NCBI GenBank assembly: GCA_011046175.1
Contig: DSBB01000267.1
Coordinates: forward strand, 1 to 5,509
Source: Candidatus Hydrogenedentota bacterium
GTDB taxonomy: Bacteria > Hydrogenedentota > Hydrogenedentia > Hydrogenedentales > CAITNO01
Direction of reading: 5' to 3'
Length of the DNA stretch: 5,509 bases
Positions 1 through 5,487 of the stretch are shown here, in pieces. Numbering within the stretch: the first letter of the stretch is position 1; each line of letters starts with the position of its first letter. The position numbers and the translations under genes are program-made. The notes under the pieces are model-generated. The model did not search any database, had not been told where the DNA came from, and was given only the letters and a program-made list of their open reading frames with translations.

Positions 1-121
1 CGCGCGGAAAGTCAAGAATTTTTTGAATGCGAATTTGCTCCAATGATTTACCTCTCAGCAAAACCCCTTATCTTATACCCGTGGAGCCAGCTTCAGGGTG
101 TAATAGCGGAATCGCTGCATA
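1..121. other. Intergenic left edge, no gene recognised
   Basis: This is the stretch downstream of the CoA-binding gene. I see no coding frame with a ribosome site and no stem followed by a T-run that would end the upstream transcript. Read on the minus strand it contains TTGACT (plus positions 10-15), preceded by an A/T-rich run. That looks like a -35 element for a gene lying beyond the left edge, but any matching -10 would fall outside the window, so it remains a hint only. Confidence 0.4.
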
Positions 122-499
122 TCATGCGTCGGGAAACATGTCAGGACGCAGACCGATGTTGACAATGCTGCAGGCCTGTACGGGAGTCAAGCCGCGCGCT
201 TTTGCGGCTTCCACCAGTTCTTCACTTTCGGAACCGGGATTCAGAAAGAATTCTTTGGGCGCCGCCGCCGCAATTTCCTCTATCATCGCCAACCCCACTT
301 GGGGCGGCACATATAGCGATACGCGGTCAATGGGCCCCGGTATGTCCGCCAATCGCTTGTACGCCTGCAACCCTTCGACGGCGTCAACTTTTGGATTAAC
401 CGGATAGACGGTCCATCCGCCCTGGGCAAAAGCGCGTGTCGCTTTGTTTCCGTATTTAGAGCGATCAGTGGACGCGCCAACGATGGCAATTGAAGGCAT
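122..499 (-). CDS. CoA-binding domain protein (YccU-like, short Rossmann form)
   Basis: A 125-residue protein that is essentially one CoA-binding Rossmann domain, likely cytosolic. Visible family features are the N-terminal strand and nucleotide loop IAIVGAS (residues 4-10), the second strand ending in VYPVNP (31-36), the strand SLYVPP (61-66), and the NPGSES turn (87-92) where the family usually has a P-G-x-x-S/E pattern. A late cysteine, C110, sits where many members carry a conserved Cys. The length fits stand-alone members of about 120-140 residues; the larger acyl-CoA synthetase modules are absent. The start is supported by AAGGAG at 507-512, seven bases before the ATG. The gene lies 60 bases after the transporter stop and may be co-transcribed with it. 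Family members bind CoA, but their physiological role is poorly defined, and none can be deduced here. Confidence 0.9.
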   Translation of the reverse strand: MPSIAIVGASTDRSKYGNKATRAFAQGGWTVYPVNPKVDAVEGLQAYKRLADIPGPIDRVSLYVPPQVGLAMIEEIAAAAPKEFFLNPGSESEELVEAAKARGLTPVQACSIVNIGLRPDMFPDA

Positions 500-506
500 T
501 CTCTTT

Positions 507-512
507 CTCCTT
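507..512 (-). promoter_or_regulatory. Ribosome binding site of the CoA-binding gene
   Basis: The minus strand reads AAGGAG, with a seven-base spacer to the ATG at 499. It supports that start codon over any internal alternative. Confidence 0.75.
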
Positions 513-559
513 ATCCGTGATTCACGTTATAGTACATATTCACAACGCGCTCGATCATC

Positions 560-1381
560 TTAACGGGGCCTTTCAACAGGCTGCGTTTCCGGAGGTCTGG
601 CAAACACGCCGAGCGCAACCACCACAAGCGGCATTAAACACGAAACGCGCACCGCAGTGGAAAAAAGCCCCGAGTGCGCCTGAAAAACGCTGAAAAATTT
701 GGGGCCAAGGGCGCTGGAAAAAACCACCAGAAACATGCTGACGCCATTAATAACCCCCAGATGCTTCTGTCCAAAATAGTGCGGGAAAGCCACGGTGCTG
801 AGCACGCTGAAACACCCGCCGGACACGCCGAGCCCGAATATAATCCAGAACCTTCCGACGAGTCCCGGAAGGTTCAAGACACCCGTCAGGCCGACGGCAA
901 GCGCAAACATCATAAGCAACAACGCCCATCGCTGATCAAATCTGTCGCACAAGTAGCCGCACAGGAAACTGCCGCTGATGCTGAATACCGGCATGGGCAA
1001 AAGCACGGCATATATGGACTGCCGCTCCAAGCCGTATTCAGCGCCAAGGGCGGTAAGATGAAATGCTATCGCGGTCATAAGAAGCGCATGAACACCAAAC
1101 CCCAAGTTGAACGCCCAGAAACTCGCCTTGCCCATTGCCTGCCAAAGGGACAAATCCTTCGATACTGCGCCGGTTGCGCCGCGCCGTTGCGGCGGTTGAA
1201 CATTAAAGCCATCCTGGGGCAGTCCGCATTGTTGCGGGTTATCGCGAAAAAATATCCAGACAAACAGCGCATGCCCGACGCCGATACCGATGCATAGCGC
1301 CACATAAGCGCCGCGCCATCCCAAACGCACAACACACTCATTCAGTATCCACGCGCCGCCGCCGGTGAAGGCGATGCTCAC
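560..1381 (-). CDS. C-terminal half of the frameshifted MFS transporter
   Basis: This frame can be opened at a GTG (1381-1379), but no Shine-Dalgarno sequence precedes it and the homology begins immediately, so it is a continuation rather than an independent gene. Over 273 residues it contains the end of the N-terminal bundle (LGWRGAY, 20-26), a polar central cytoplasmic loop (about 46-80) with RDNPQQCGL, then six hydrophobic segments. The second-half repeat of motif A is visible as GYLCDRFDQR (142-151). The pattern FPHYFGQKHLGVING (199-213) is typical of this branch of the superfamily. The tail after about residue 262 is short, polar and cytoplasmic. Confidence 0.8.
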   Translation of the reverse strand: MSIAFTGGGAWILNECVVRLGWRGAYVALCIGIGVGHALFVWIFFRDNPQQCGLPQDGFNVQPPQRRGATGAVSKDLSLWQAMGKASFWAFNLGFGVHALLMTAIAFHLTALGAEYGLERQSIYAVLLPMPVFSISGSFLCGYLCDRFDQRWALLLMMFALAVGLTGVLNLPGLVGRFWIIFGLGVSGGCFSVLSTVAFPHYFGQKHLGVINGVSMFLVVFSSALGPKFFSVFQAHSGLFSTAVRVSCLMPLVVVALGVFARPPETQPVERPR

Positions 1382-1886
1382 AAAAAATACCGGATATCGA
1401 GGTCGCCAAGCCGCGCCTGTAGTTAAACCAACGGGCCAGCATCACCCTGGATACAAGCGTAAGGCATCCCTGCCCGAAGAAACGAATACAGAAAAAGAGA
1501 AAGCCTATCGTCATCATGGCGCGCCACCAGGAAACGTCGCCGGCAGGCGTGATCATGGTGCATAAGGCAAATCCGCCAAGCGTCGCGCCCAACCCCATGC
1601 TTGCGATCACCCCCATGCTGCGCGCGCCATACCGGTCAAGAAGACGGCCGGCGAAAGGCATGACAATACTGCTCGCCAGTGTCCCCATCATATAGGCCAT
1701 GCTCAAACTTCCGGGAGACAAACGGATGACATCAGCCAGAAAGTCAACAAACACGCCCACGCCAATGGTTTGGCCGGGAATGCTGGCAATAATGCCTATG
1801 CTGGAACAGGCAATAATCATCCAACCGTAGTAAAAAGGCCATTTGCGTGGCGCAACCGGTATGTTAACCCAGTATCCGGGCGTCAT
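1338..1886 (-). CDS. N-terminal half of the frameshifted MFS transporter
   Basis: As read, this frame encodes 182 residues, of which 1-168 are genuine transporter. The remaining 14 (from CEHRLHRRRR) are out-of-frame sequence before the stop. Hydrophobic segments at about 20-36, 60-80, 91-111 and 124-148 fit the first transmembrane helices. The MFS motif A loop appears as GRLLDRYGAR (80-89) between helices 2 and 3. The basic loop ARWFNYRRGLA (151-161) follows helix 4. The start is supported by AAGGAAG at 1891-1897, with AAGGA six bases from the ATG. A 54-base spacer separates it from the TonB-like gene upstream. Alone, this fragment would not be a working permease. Confidence 0.8.
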   Translation of the reverse strand: MTPGYWVNIPVAPRKWPFYYGWMIIACSSIGIIASIPGQTIGVGVFVDFLADVIRLSPGSLSMAYMMGTLASSIVMPFAGRLLDRYGARSMGVIASMGLGATLGGFALCTMITPAGDVSWWRAMMTIGFLFFCIRFFGQGCLTLVSRVMLARWFNYRRGLATSISGIFCEHRLHRRRRVDTE

Positions 1887-1890
1887 CTAT

Positions 1891-1897
1891 CTTCCTT
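1891..1897 (-). promoter_or_regulatory. Ribosome binding site of the MFS transporter
   Basis: The minus strand reads AAGGAAG just before the ATG at 1886. The AAGGA core lies six bases away, which fixes the start of the N-terminal fragment. Confidence 0.6.
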
Positions 1898-1940
1898 GCA
1901 AACGCTATAGCCCCCGGATTATGCGTGACGCGCAACCCGA

Positions 1941-2873
1941 TTAAAGAAAACTGAAATGCCAGTTAATCTCAAGATTCTGATTGCGATAGATATCCGGGGT
2001 TTCAAAGGGAAAAGGCTTAAAAGGCGCGGCGCGCTCGATGGCATCGCGACAAAGGCCGGCAAAGATAGGATCATCGGTCATGCCCACTATGCGCGCTTCC
2101 GCCAGCGTACCGTCAGGCGCAATGGCGCAGAACACTTCCGCCCGCGCCGGAGAAGTGCCAGTATACCGCATGAGCAACGCCTCCATCCAGCATTGTTCAA
2201 CCTTGTCGCGAAGATACTTCAAATACGGGGCGATCTCATGGCGCAACGCCTCGAAATTGGTCAAGCCGCGGGTTACCGTCCTGCCCCTTGGGCGCGCCCG
2301 CAAATCCGCGGGAGCGGCGTGTTCTGCACCTGACGGTTCGGATGCCGGTTCCCCGTTTTCTGCAACGGTCCCGGCGCTCTCTCGTTCCTGAAAACCCGGT
2401 TGCGTTGCGCGCGCAATGTTGACGCGGTCGGGCAACGCTTCCTGAACGTCTTTCCAAGGTTGCTCCTCTTGCTGCGCTTTCCCTCCGGGAACATCTTCTG
2501 ATGATTGGCGTGGCGCAGCCCGAACAACGGGGCTTTGTGAGGTGGGCGCAGGTATGCGCGCCGCCAAATCAATGTCGTCCGGGACTTCCGCAAGCGGTCC
2601 CGCCGGCGCTTCTTCTTCACGCATCGGAATATCTTCCGGCGATGCCGCCCGCGCATCATGAACGGCAATCAAATCGGCCGTTTCCGGCGGCATATCCGCC
2701 GGGGTATGCACATCAATAAAACGCAACGCATCGTCGCGAAGGCGCACCGTAACCACAGAACGCTCCGGCTCATCCACGACCGGAAGCGCATGTTCAGGCC
2801 ACGACGCGATCAGCGCCAGATGCGCCAACAATGACACGGTTATGGTAGCTGCCATTCGTTGCGGATAATTCAT
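1941..2873 (-). CDS. TonB/TolA-like envelope protein with C-terminal TonB-type domain
   Basis: A 310-residue protein with the architecture of an energy-transducer or TolA-like protein. It has a short N-terminus, one hydrophobic anchor at about residues 8-24 and a long acidic, Pro/Ala/Glu-rich, probably disordered periplasmic region (about 30-205). A folded C-terminal domain (about 213-310) follows the TonB_C pattern: a helix leading to QCW (227-229), the strand pair VFCAIAPDGTLAEARIV (247-263), and a late helix ending in AAPFKPFPFE (282-291). TPADMPPETADL (57-68) resembles a Pro/Asp-rich motif I recall just after the anchor in related proteins. An in-frame TAA eight codons upstream bounds the N-terminus, so the start is residue 1 or Met7. 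No convincing Shine-Dalgarno site precedes either. ExbB and ExbD are absent from the window. It might energise outer-membrane transport or act in envelope maintenance; the sequence does not decide. Confidence 0.75.
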   Translation of the reverse strand: MNYPQRMAATITVSLLAHLALIASWPEHALPVVDEPERSVVTVRLRDDALRFIDVHTPADMPPETADLIAVHDARAASPEDIPMREEEAPAGPLAEVPDDIDLAARIPAPTSQSPVVRAAPRQSSEDVPGGKAQQEEQPWKDVQEALPDRVNIARATQPGFQERESAGTVAENGEPASEPSGAEHAAPADLRARPRGRTVTRGLTNFEALRHEIAPYLKYLRDKVEQCWMEALLMRYTGTSPARAEVFCAIAPDGTLAEARIVGMTDDPIFAGLCRDAIERAAPFKPFPFETPDIYRNQNLEINWHFSFL

Positions 2874-2937
2874 AAGGATTGCGCCGGTAGTGTTTTACAT
2901 ACCATAACGATTCTCACCATGATTTTACCGCACCCAC

Positions 2938-2981
2938 AAAAAAAACACCCGGCAACAACGCCTGACGCGCCGGCCGGGTGT
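2938..2981 (-). terminator. Intrinsic terminator downstream of the cyclophilin gene
   Basis: On the minus strand a perfect nine-base-pair stem (ACACCCGGC / GCCGGGTGT; plus 2973-2981 and 2945-2953) encloses a 19-base GC-rich loop. It is followed directly by a run of eight T. It begins 17 bases past the cyclophilin stop, so it should end that transcript and separate it from the TonB-like gene. The plus-strand side lacks a T-run, so it is unidirectional. Confidence 0.9.
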
Positions 2982-2998
2982 ATGCGGTATTTGTCGGA

Positions 2999-3766
2999 TT
3001 ACTTCATCAATGCGGCCTTCTTGATATAGTCCAGATTCGGGAAATTCTTACGCAAATAACTGTTCCCCTCCAAGGTGATCAGTTGCTGCTTCGGTTGTTC
3101 GCCATATTCCGCATTTATCTTTTTCACCACCTCCATACCTTCAACTACCCGGCCAAAGGGGGCGAAACCCATGCCGTCCAAGCGCTGATTGTTTGCCAGA
3201 TTGATAAACAGTTGCGTGGTGCGTGAGTTAGGGCCGGATGTGGCGAAAGTAATGGTGCCGGGCGCGTTTGTTTGTTTGACAGGGTCATCCTTTAGCGTCT
3301 TGCTGCGCCACTTGGCCGTAACCTGCGGATCAGCCGCCAAACCGAACTGAACCACAAAATTCGGAACAACCCGGAAAAAGCCCGTGTCGTCAAAATATCC
3401 TTCCCGCACCAATTGATAAAAGCGCTCCGCGCCAATGGGCGCCCACTCTTTGACGCACTCAACAATAAATTCGCCGTTGGTGCATTCAAATTTTACCCTG
3501 AAAACTTCAGGGGCTTTTTCCGGCCACATATCATCCTCCTCTTTGGGCTGAGGCGTTTCCGCCGCCGCTTCGACCTCTTCCGTGTCGGCGGCTTTGGCGG
3601 ATTCATCCGCTTCATCCGCGTGAATTTGCGCCAATCGCAAGATTACCCGATCACGGCGTTCCTGAACTTCAGGGGTAACGCGGCTGGGCGCGCCCGCCAC
3701 ATTCAACACAATGACGCAGCAGGCCGCCAGCGCCAGCGCCAACAACAACTTTTGTCTGCGATTCAT
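2999..3766 (-). CDS. Exported cyclophilin-type peptidyl-prolyl cis-trans isomerase
   Basis: A 255-residue protein that should catalyse cis-trans isomerisation of X-Pro bonds outside the cytoplasm. Residues 1-26 form a signal or anchor: a basic N-region (NRRQK), a hydrophobic core and a possible lipobox L-A-A-C ending at C16, so it may be a lipoprotein. Residues 50-86 are an acidic linker. The cyclophilin domain spans about 90-226: GAERFYQLV (112-120), FFRVVPNFVVQFG (130-142) with the catalytic Arg at R132 and Q140, TFATSGPN (173-180), and TQLFINL (184-190) with Q185 and F187. The active-site Trp region of human CypA is replaced by GFAPFGRV (200-207). The end, GNSYLRKNFPNLDYIK, resembles a bacterial subgroup I recall from Planctomycetes and Acidobacteria. 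I chose the ATG at 3766 because AGGAG lies six bases upstream; an upstream in-frame ATG at 3865 lies inside the preceding small ORF. Confidence 0.92.
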   Translation of the reverse strand: MNRRQKLLLALALAACCVIVLNVAGAPSRVTPEVQERRDRVILRLAQIHADEADESAKAADTEEVEAAAETPQPKEEDDMWPEKAPEVFRVKFECTNGEFIVECVKEWAPIGAERFYQLVREGYFDDTGFFRVVPNFVVQFGLAADPQVTAKWRSKTLKDDPVKQTNAPGTITFATSGPNSRTTQLFINLANNQRLDGMGFAPFGRVVEGMEVVKKINAEYGEQPKQQLITLEGNSYLRKNFPNLDYIKKAALMK

Positions 3767-3772
3767 AGTGCT

Positions 3773-3777
3773 CTCCT
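3773..3777 (-). promoter_or_regulatory. Ribosome binding site deciding the cyclophilin start
   Basis: The minus strand reads AGGAG (within AGGAGAG), six bases before the ATG at 3766. It places the start just ahead of the signal peptide and rules out the longer reading from 3865. Confidence 0.8.
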
Positions 3778-3818
3778 TTTCAAGTGTTCCCATTGCAAAA
3801 CTACGATTGGGTAACGAC

Positions 3819-3965
3819 TTACTCCTTCTCCAGGATAACAAGAAAGTCGTTATAACTTTTGCCATGATTGGCGGTTACTGATACCACTGACCAGCCTTCT
3901 TTCAGCAGTGCTTCCAGCTTTTCTTTGCCGGAACCATTTGACTCAATAATAAGCGATGTTTGCAT
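3819..3965 (-). CDS. Small 48-residue protein, possibly DUF4177-like
   Basis: A complete 48-codon frame running from ATG (3965-3963) to TAA (3821-3819). It is preceded by a perfect AGGAGG with a seven-base spacer, the strongest translation signal in the window. The protein opens with a strand-like MQTSLIIES, has a Gly/Ser turn, then an amphipathic helix KEKLEALLKEGW (14-25), the strand SVVSVTA (26-32) and the final strand DFLVILEKE (40-48). The order strand, helix ending in EGW, VVSV strand, hydrophobic strand resembles small DUF4177-type proteins. That assignment is from pattern only, without a search. No signal peptide or membrane segment is present, so it is likely cytosolic. It precedes the cyclophilin gene by 52 bases with no terminator between them, suggesting co-transcription. 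Function is unknown. Confidence 0.75.
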   Translation of the reverse strand: MQTSLIIESNGSGKEKLEALLKEGWSVVSVTANHGKSYNDFLVILEKE

Positions 3966-3972
3966 AATACTG

Positions 3973-3978
3973 CCTCCT
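3973..3978 (-). promoter_or_regulatory. Consensus ribosome binding site of the small ORF
   Basis: The minus strand reads AGGAGG, seven bases ahead of the ATG at 3965. It is the main evidence that the 48-codon frame is translated. Confidence 0.8.
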
Positions 3979-4020
3979 GTTGGGTTAAAGGAAAAGGTTA
4001 GAACAAAACAGCTGCCATAG

Positions 4021-4050
4021 ACTGTACCAATTTTACGTATCGTTTTTCAA
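4021..4050 (-). promoter_or_regulatory. Candidate sigma-70-type promoter for the small ORF and cyclophilin
   Basis: On the minus strand TTGAAA (plus 4045-4050) is separated by 18 bases from TACAGT (plus 4021-4026). This gives a leader of about 48 bases to the small ORF, with its ribosome site well placed. The -35 lies just past the glgC stop. The match is fair rather than strong, and read-through from glgC is an alternative because I see no convincing terminator in this spacer. Confidence 0.4.
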
Positions 4051-4051
4051 A

Positions 4052-5362
4052 TTAGACTGCGCCGATTTTTGCATTGTCAGGAATTATGGCATCTTTTAAT
4101 ACCACCACAATGCCGTCACGAACAGCATATCCCACGCCGTCATAATCCTTTAATTTGTCTGAACCGCTTATTGTAACATTATTTCCTATTCGCGCATTAT
4201 GATCAATGATCGCTTGGGTGATGCGTGTATTTTTGCCAATCCCTATGGGATGGGCGGGCAACGATTTAGTATCCTCGAAGTAGTCGGCGCCCAATACGAT
4301 GCTGCGTTTGATTACGGCGCCCGCTTGAACAATACTCCGTATACCAATGATCGCATCCGTAACAGTTGCGCGGTGTATCCGGGAGCCACTGCAAACAATC
4401 GCGTTCTTAATGGTTGCGTCTGTGATGCGCACACCGGGCAACATGCGCGTGTGGGTGTATATCATTTTGTTCGGGTCGTGAAACTCGAAGGGGGGATTTG
4501 ATGATGTCATGGCCATGCTCACGTTAAAATAGGAGCGCACCGTTCCTATATCCTCCCAGAAACCATAAAACATGTGCGCAAAAACTTTATGCGTCTTAAT
4601 CGAATTGGGCAGCAATTCCTTGCCGAAATCCACCCACTCCAAATTTGCCGTGAGCAATTCCACAAGCACATCCACCTTGAACGCATAAATGCCCATGGAC
4701 GCCATAAATTCCTTGCCATCCGCCTGCAGTCCGAAATAATCAAACACCTGTTTCGGGGTAACCAAGGAATCAAGCGTGGCCGCGTCATCGGGCTTTTCCA
4801 CAAACCTTTTTATTGCGCATTGGTTGTTCACCTTCATGATGCCAAAGCCCCTAGCGGCGCGGCGATTCACCGGCAGGGCGGCAACTGTTATGTCGGCGTC
4901 TTTTTCCAAGTGCGTTTTCAGCAGGTGGCGGTAATCCATTCTGTACAGTTGATCGCCGGACAGGATAAGGAAGTGTTTCACGCCCCGCTGCCGTATGTGA
5001 AGCAGGTGTTTGCGCACCGCATCCGCCGTTCCCTGAAACCAGTCACCTGTTTCGTTGGTTTGTTCCGCCGCCAGAATTTCCACCTCGCCGCCGCTGAAAT
5101 CATCAAATTTATAGGCGCTGTTGATATGCCGGTTGAGAGAGTGGCTGTTAAACTGCGTGAGAACACTGATGCGGTTGATCCCTGAATTGATGCAATTGCT
5201 CAGCGGGATGTCCACCAGACGGTAGCGCCCACATAAGGGAACGGCGGGTTTTGAACGCACGGCGGTCAACGGATACAGTCGTGTGCCCCTGCCACCGCCC
5301 AACACTATCGCGCCGACCTGCCGCATGGCAAGACGGTCCGGCGTCTGCCCGGATGTTTTCAT
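4052..5362 (-). CDS. glgC: Glucose-1-phosphate adenylyltransferase (ADP-glucose pyrophosphorylase)
   Basis: Cytosolic enzyme forming ADP-glucose and pyrophosphate from ATP and glucose-1-phosphate, the committed and regulated step of glycogen synthesis. The 436-residue length is normal. The nucleotidyltransferase domain carries LGGGRGTRLYPLT (21-33), KPAVPLCGRYRLVD (38-51), LSNCINSG (54-61), WFQGTADAVRK (108-118), LSGDQLYRMDY (134-144) with catalytic-type D137, FVEKP (187-191) with the glucose-1-phosphate-type K190, and FWEDIG (268-273). From about 295 the C-terminal left-handed beta-helix begins, with hexapeptide-like repeats. The ending GIVVVLKDAIIPD (417-429) marks the plant/cyanobacterial type; K423 aligns with the Anabaena activator-site Lys419, whereas the Lys382 position is H388. 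The ATG at 5362 has GGGGAG eight bases upstream, and Met13 is a less supported alternative. No other glycogen gene is in the window. Confidence 0.96.
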   Translation of the reverse strand: MKTSGQTPDRLAMRQVGAIVLGGGRGTRLYPLTAVRSKPAVPLCGRYRLVDIPLSNCINSGINRISVLTQFNSHSLNRHINSAYKFDDFSGGEVEILAAEQTNETGDWFQGTADAVRKHLLHIRQRGVKHFLILSGDQLYRMDYRHLLKTHLEKDADITVAALPVNRRAARGFGIMKVNNQCAIKRFVEKPDDAATLDSLVTPKQVFDYFGLQADGKEFMASMGIYAFKVDVLVELLTANLEWVDFGKELLPNSIKTHKVFAHMFYGFWEDIGTVRSYFNVSMAMTSSNPPFEFHDPNKMIYTHTRMLPGVRITDATIKNAIVCSGSRIHRATVTDAIIGIRSIVQAGAVIKRSIVLGADYFEDTKSLPAHPIGIGKNTRITQAIIDHNARIGNNVTISGSDKLKDYDGVGYAVRDGIVVVLKDAIIPDNAKIGAV

Positions 5363-5370
5363 ATCACATT

Positions 5371-5376
5371 CTCCCC
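5371..5376 (-). promoter_or_regulatory. Ribosome binding site of glgC
   Basis: The minus strand reads GGGGAG, eight bases before the ATG at 5362. This favours residue 1 over Met13 as the start. Confidence 0.55.
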
Positions 5377-5377
5377 G

Positions 5378-5383
5378 ATTATA
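5378..5383 (-). promoter_or_regulatory. Perfect TATAAT box upstream of glgC
   Basis: The minus strand reads TATAAT, 15 bases before the glgC ATG. The best upstream partner is only TTGTGG with a 19-base spacer, so the -35 is weak. If used, transcription would start around 5371, at the edge of the ribosome site. Confidence 0.35.
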
Positions 5384-5439
5384 AGCCTAAGTCGGGCGTT
5401 GCCCACAACCCAAGCAATACACACTGACTTGACGATTCC

Positions 5440-5487
5440 CGTCATTCCCGCTTTCGCGGGAATGACGCGCTTTCGCGGGAATGACGA
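5440..5487. repeat. GC-rich inverted repeat with an extra tandem half-copy
   Basis: Positions 5440-5451 and 5456-5467 form a perfect 12-base-pair stem (arms CGTCATTCCCGC and GCGGGAATGACG) around a TTTC loop. The right side repeats: 5450-5468 and 5469-5487 match at 18 of 19 bases, so the left arm could pair with either copy. The core fits ATTCCC-N8-GGGAAT, the dRS3-like/REP-like palindrome format scattered through intergenic regions of many bacteria. No T-run follows on either strand, so it is not a classical terminator. It lies about 80-125 bases upstream of glgC. Confidence 0.85.

Larger units (their letters stand above)
560..1886 (-). pseudogene. MFS transporter, OFA/monocarboxylate-like, split by a one-base frameshift
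   Basis: Two overlapping frames together make one complete 12-helix major facilitator superfamily permease. The upstream frame (1886 to 1338) holds the N-terminal half and the downstream frame (1381 to 560) the C-terminal half. Removing one T from the six-T run (plus positions 1382-1387, minus-strand reading) joins residue F168 directly to VSIAFTGGG and gives 441 residues, a normal size for the family. The opening FYYGWMIIACSS, the ARWFNYRRGLA loop and a central loop with RDNPQQCGLPQDG resemble oxalate/formate antiporter and monocarboxylate transporter relatives, so an organic acid is a plausible substrate, although this is inference. Neither half shows other decay: no additional stops, and conserved motifs are intact. 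The break may be a sequencing or assembly error, a recent mutation, or a phase-variable tract. Confidence 0.85.

Noticed and set aside
526..531. TATAAC resembling a -10 box before the CoA-binding gene
   Set aside because: No acceptable -35 lies 16-19 bases upstream, and co-transcription from the transporter explains expression as well.
674..1297. Long plus-strand open frame of 207 codons opposite the transporter
   Set aside because: It is rich in Lys, His, Gln and Arg, lacks a ribosome site, and runs antisense to a clear MFS sequence. It is a shadow of that gene.
2874..2937. Promoter for the TonB-like gene just after the terminator
   Set aside because: A promoter is expected here, and TATGTA is loosely -10-like, but no reasonable -35 is found at the right distance, so no site can be assigned.
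3767..3865. Longer cyclophilin N-terminus beginning at an ATG at 3865
   Set aside because: It would put 33 polar residues ahead of the signal peptide, lacks a ribosome site, and overlaps the small ORF out of frame. The ATG at 3766 has AGGAG at good spacing.
4574..5185. Plus-strand open frame of 203 codons opposite glgC
   Set aside because: The opposite strand carries an unmistakable full-length GlgC. The composition of this frame is antisense-like and no Shine-Dalgarno site precedes it.
5440..5487. CRISPR array or terminator interpretation of the palindromic repeat
   Set aside because: There are only two partial units with no unique spacers, and no T-run follows the stem on either strand.
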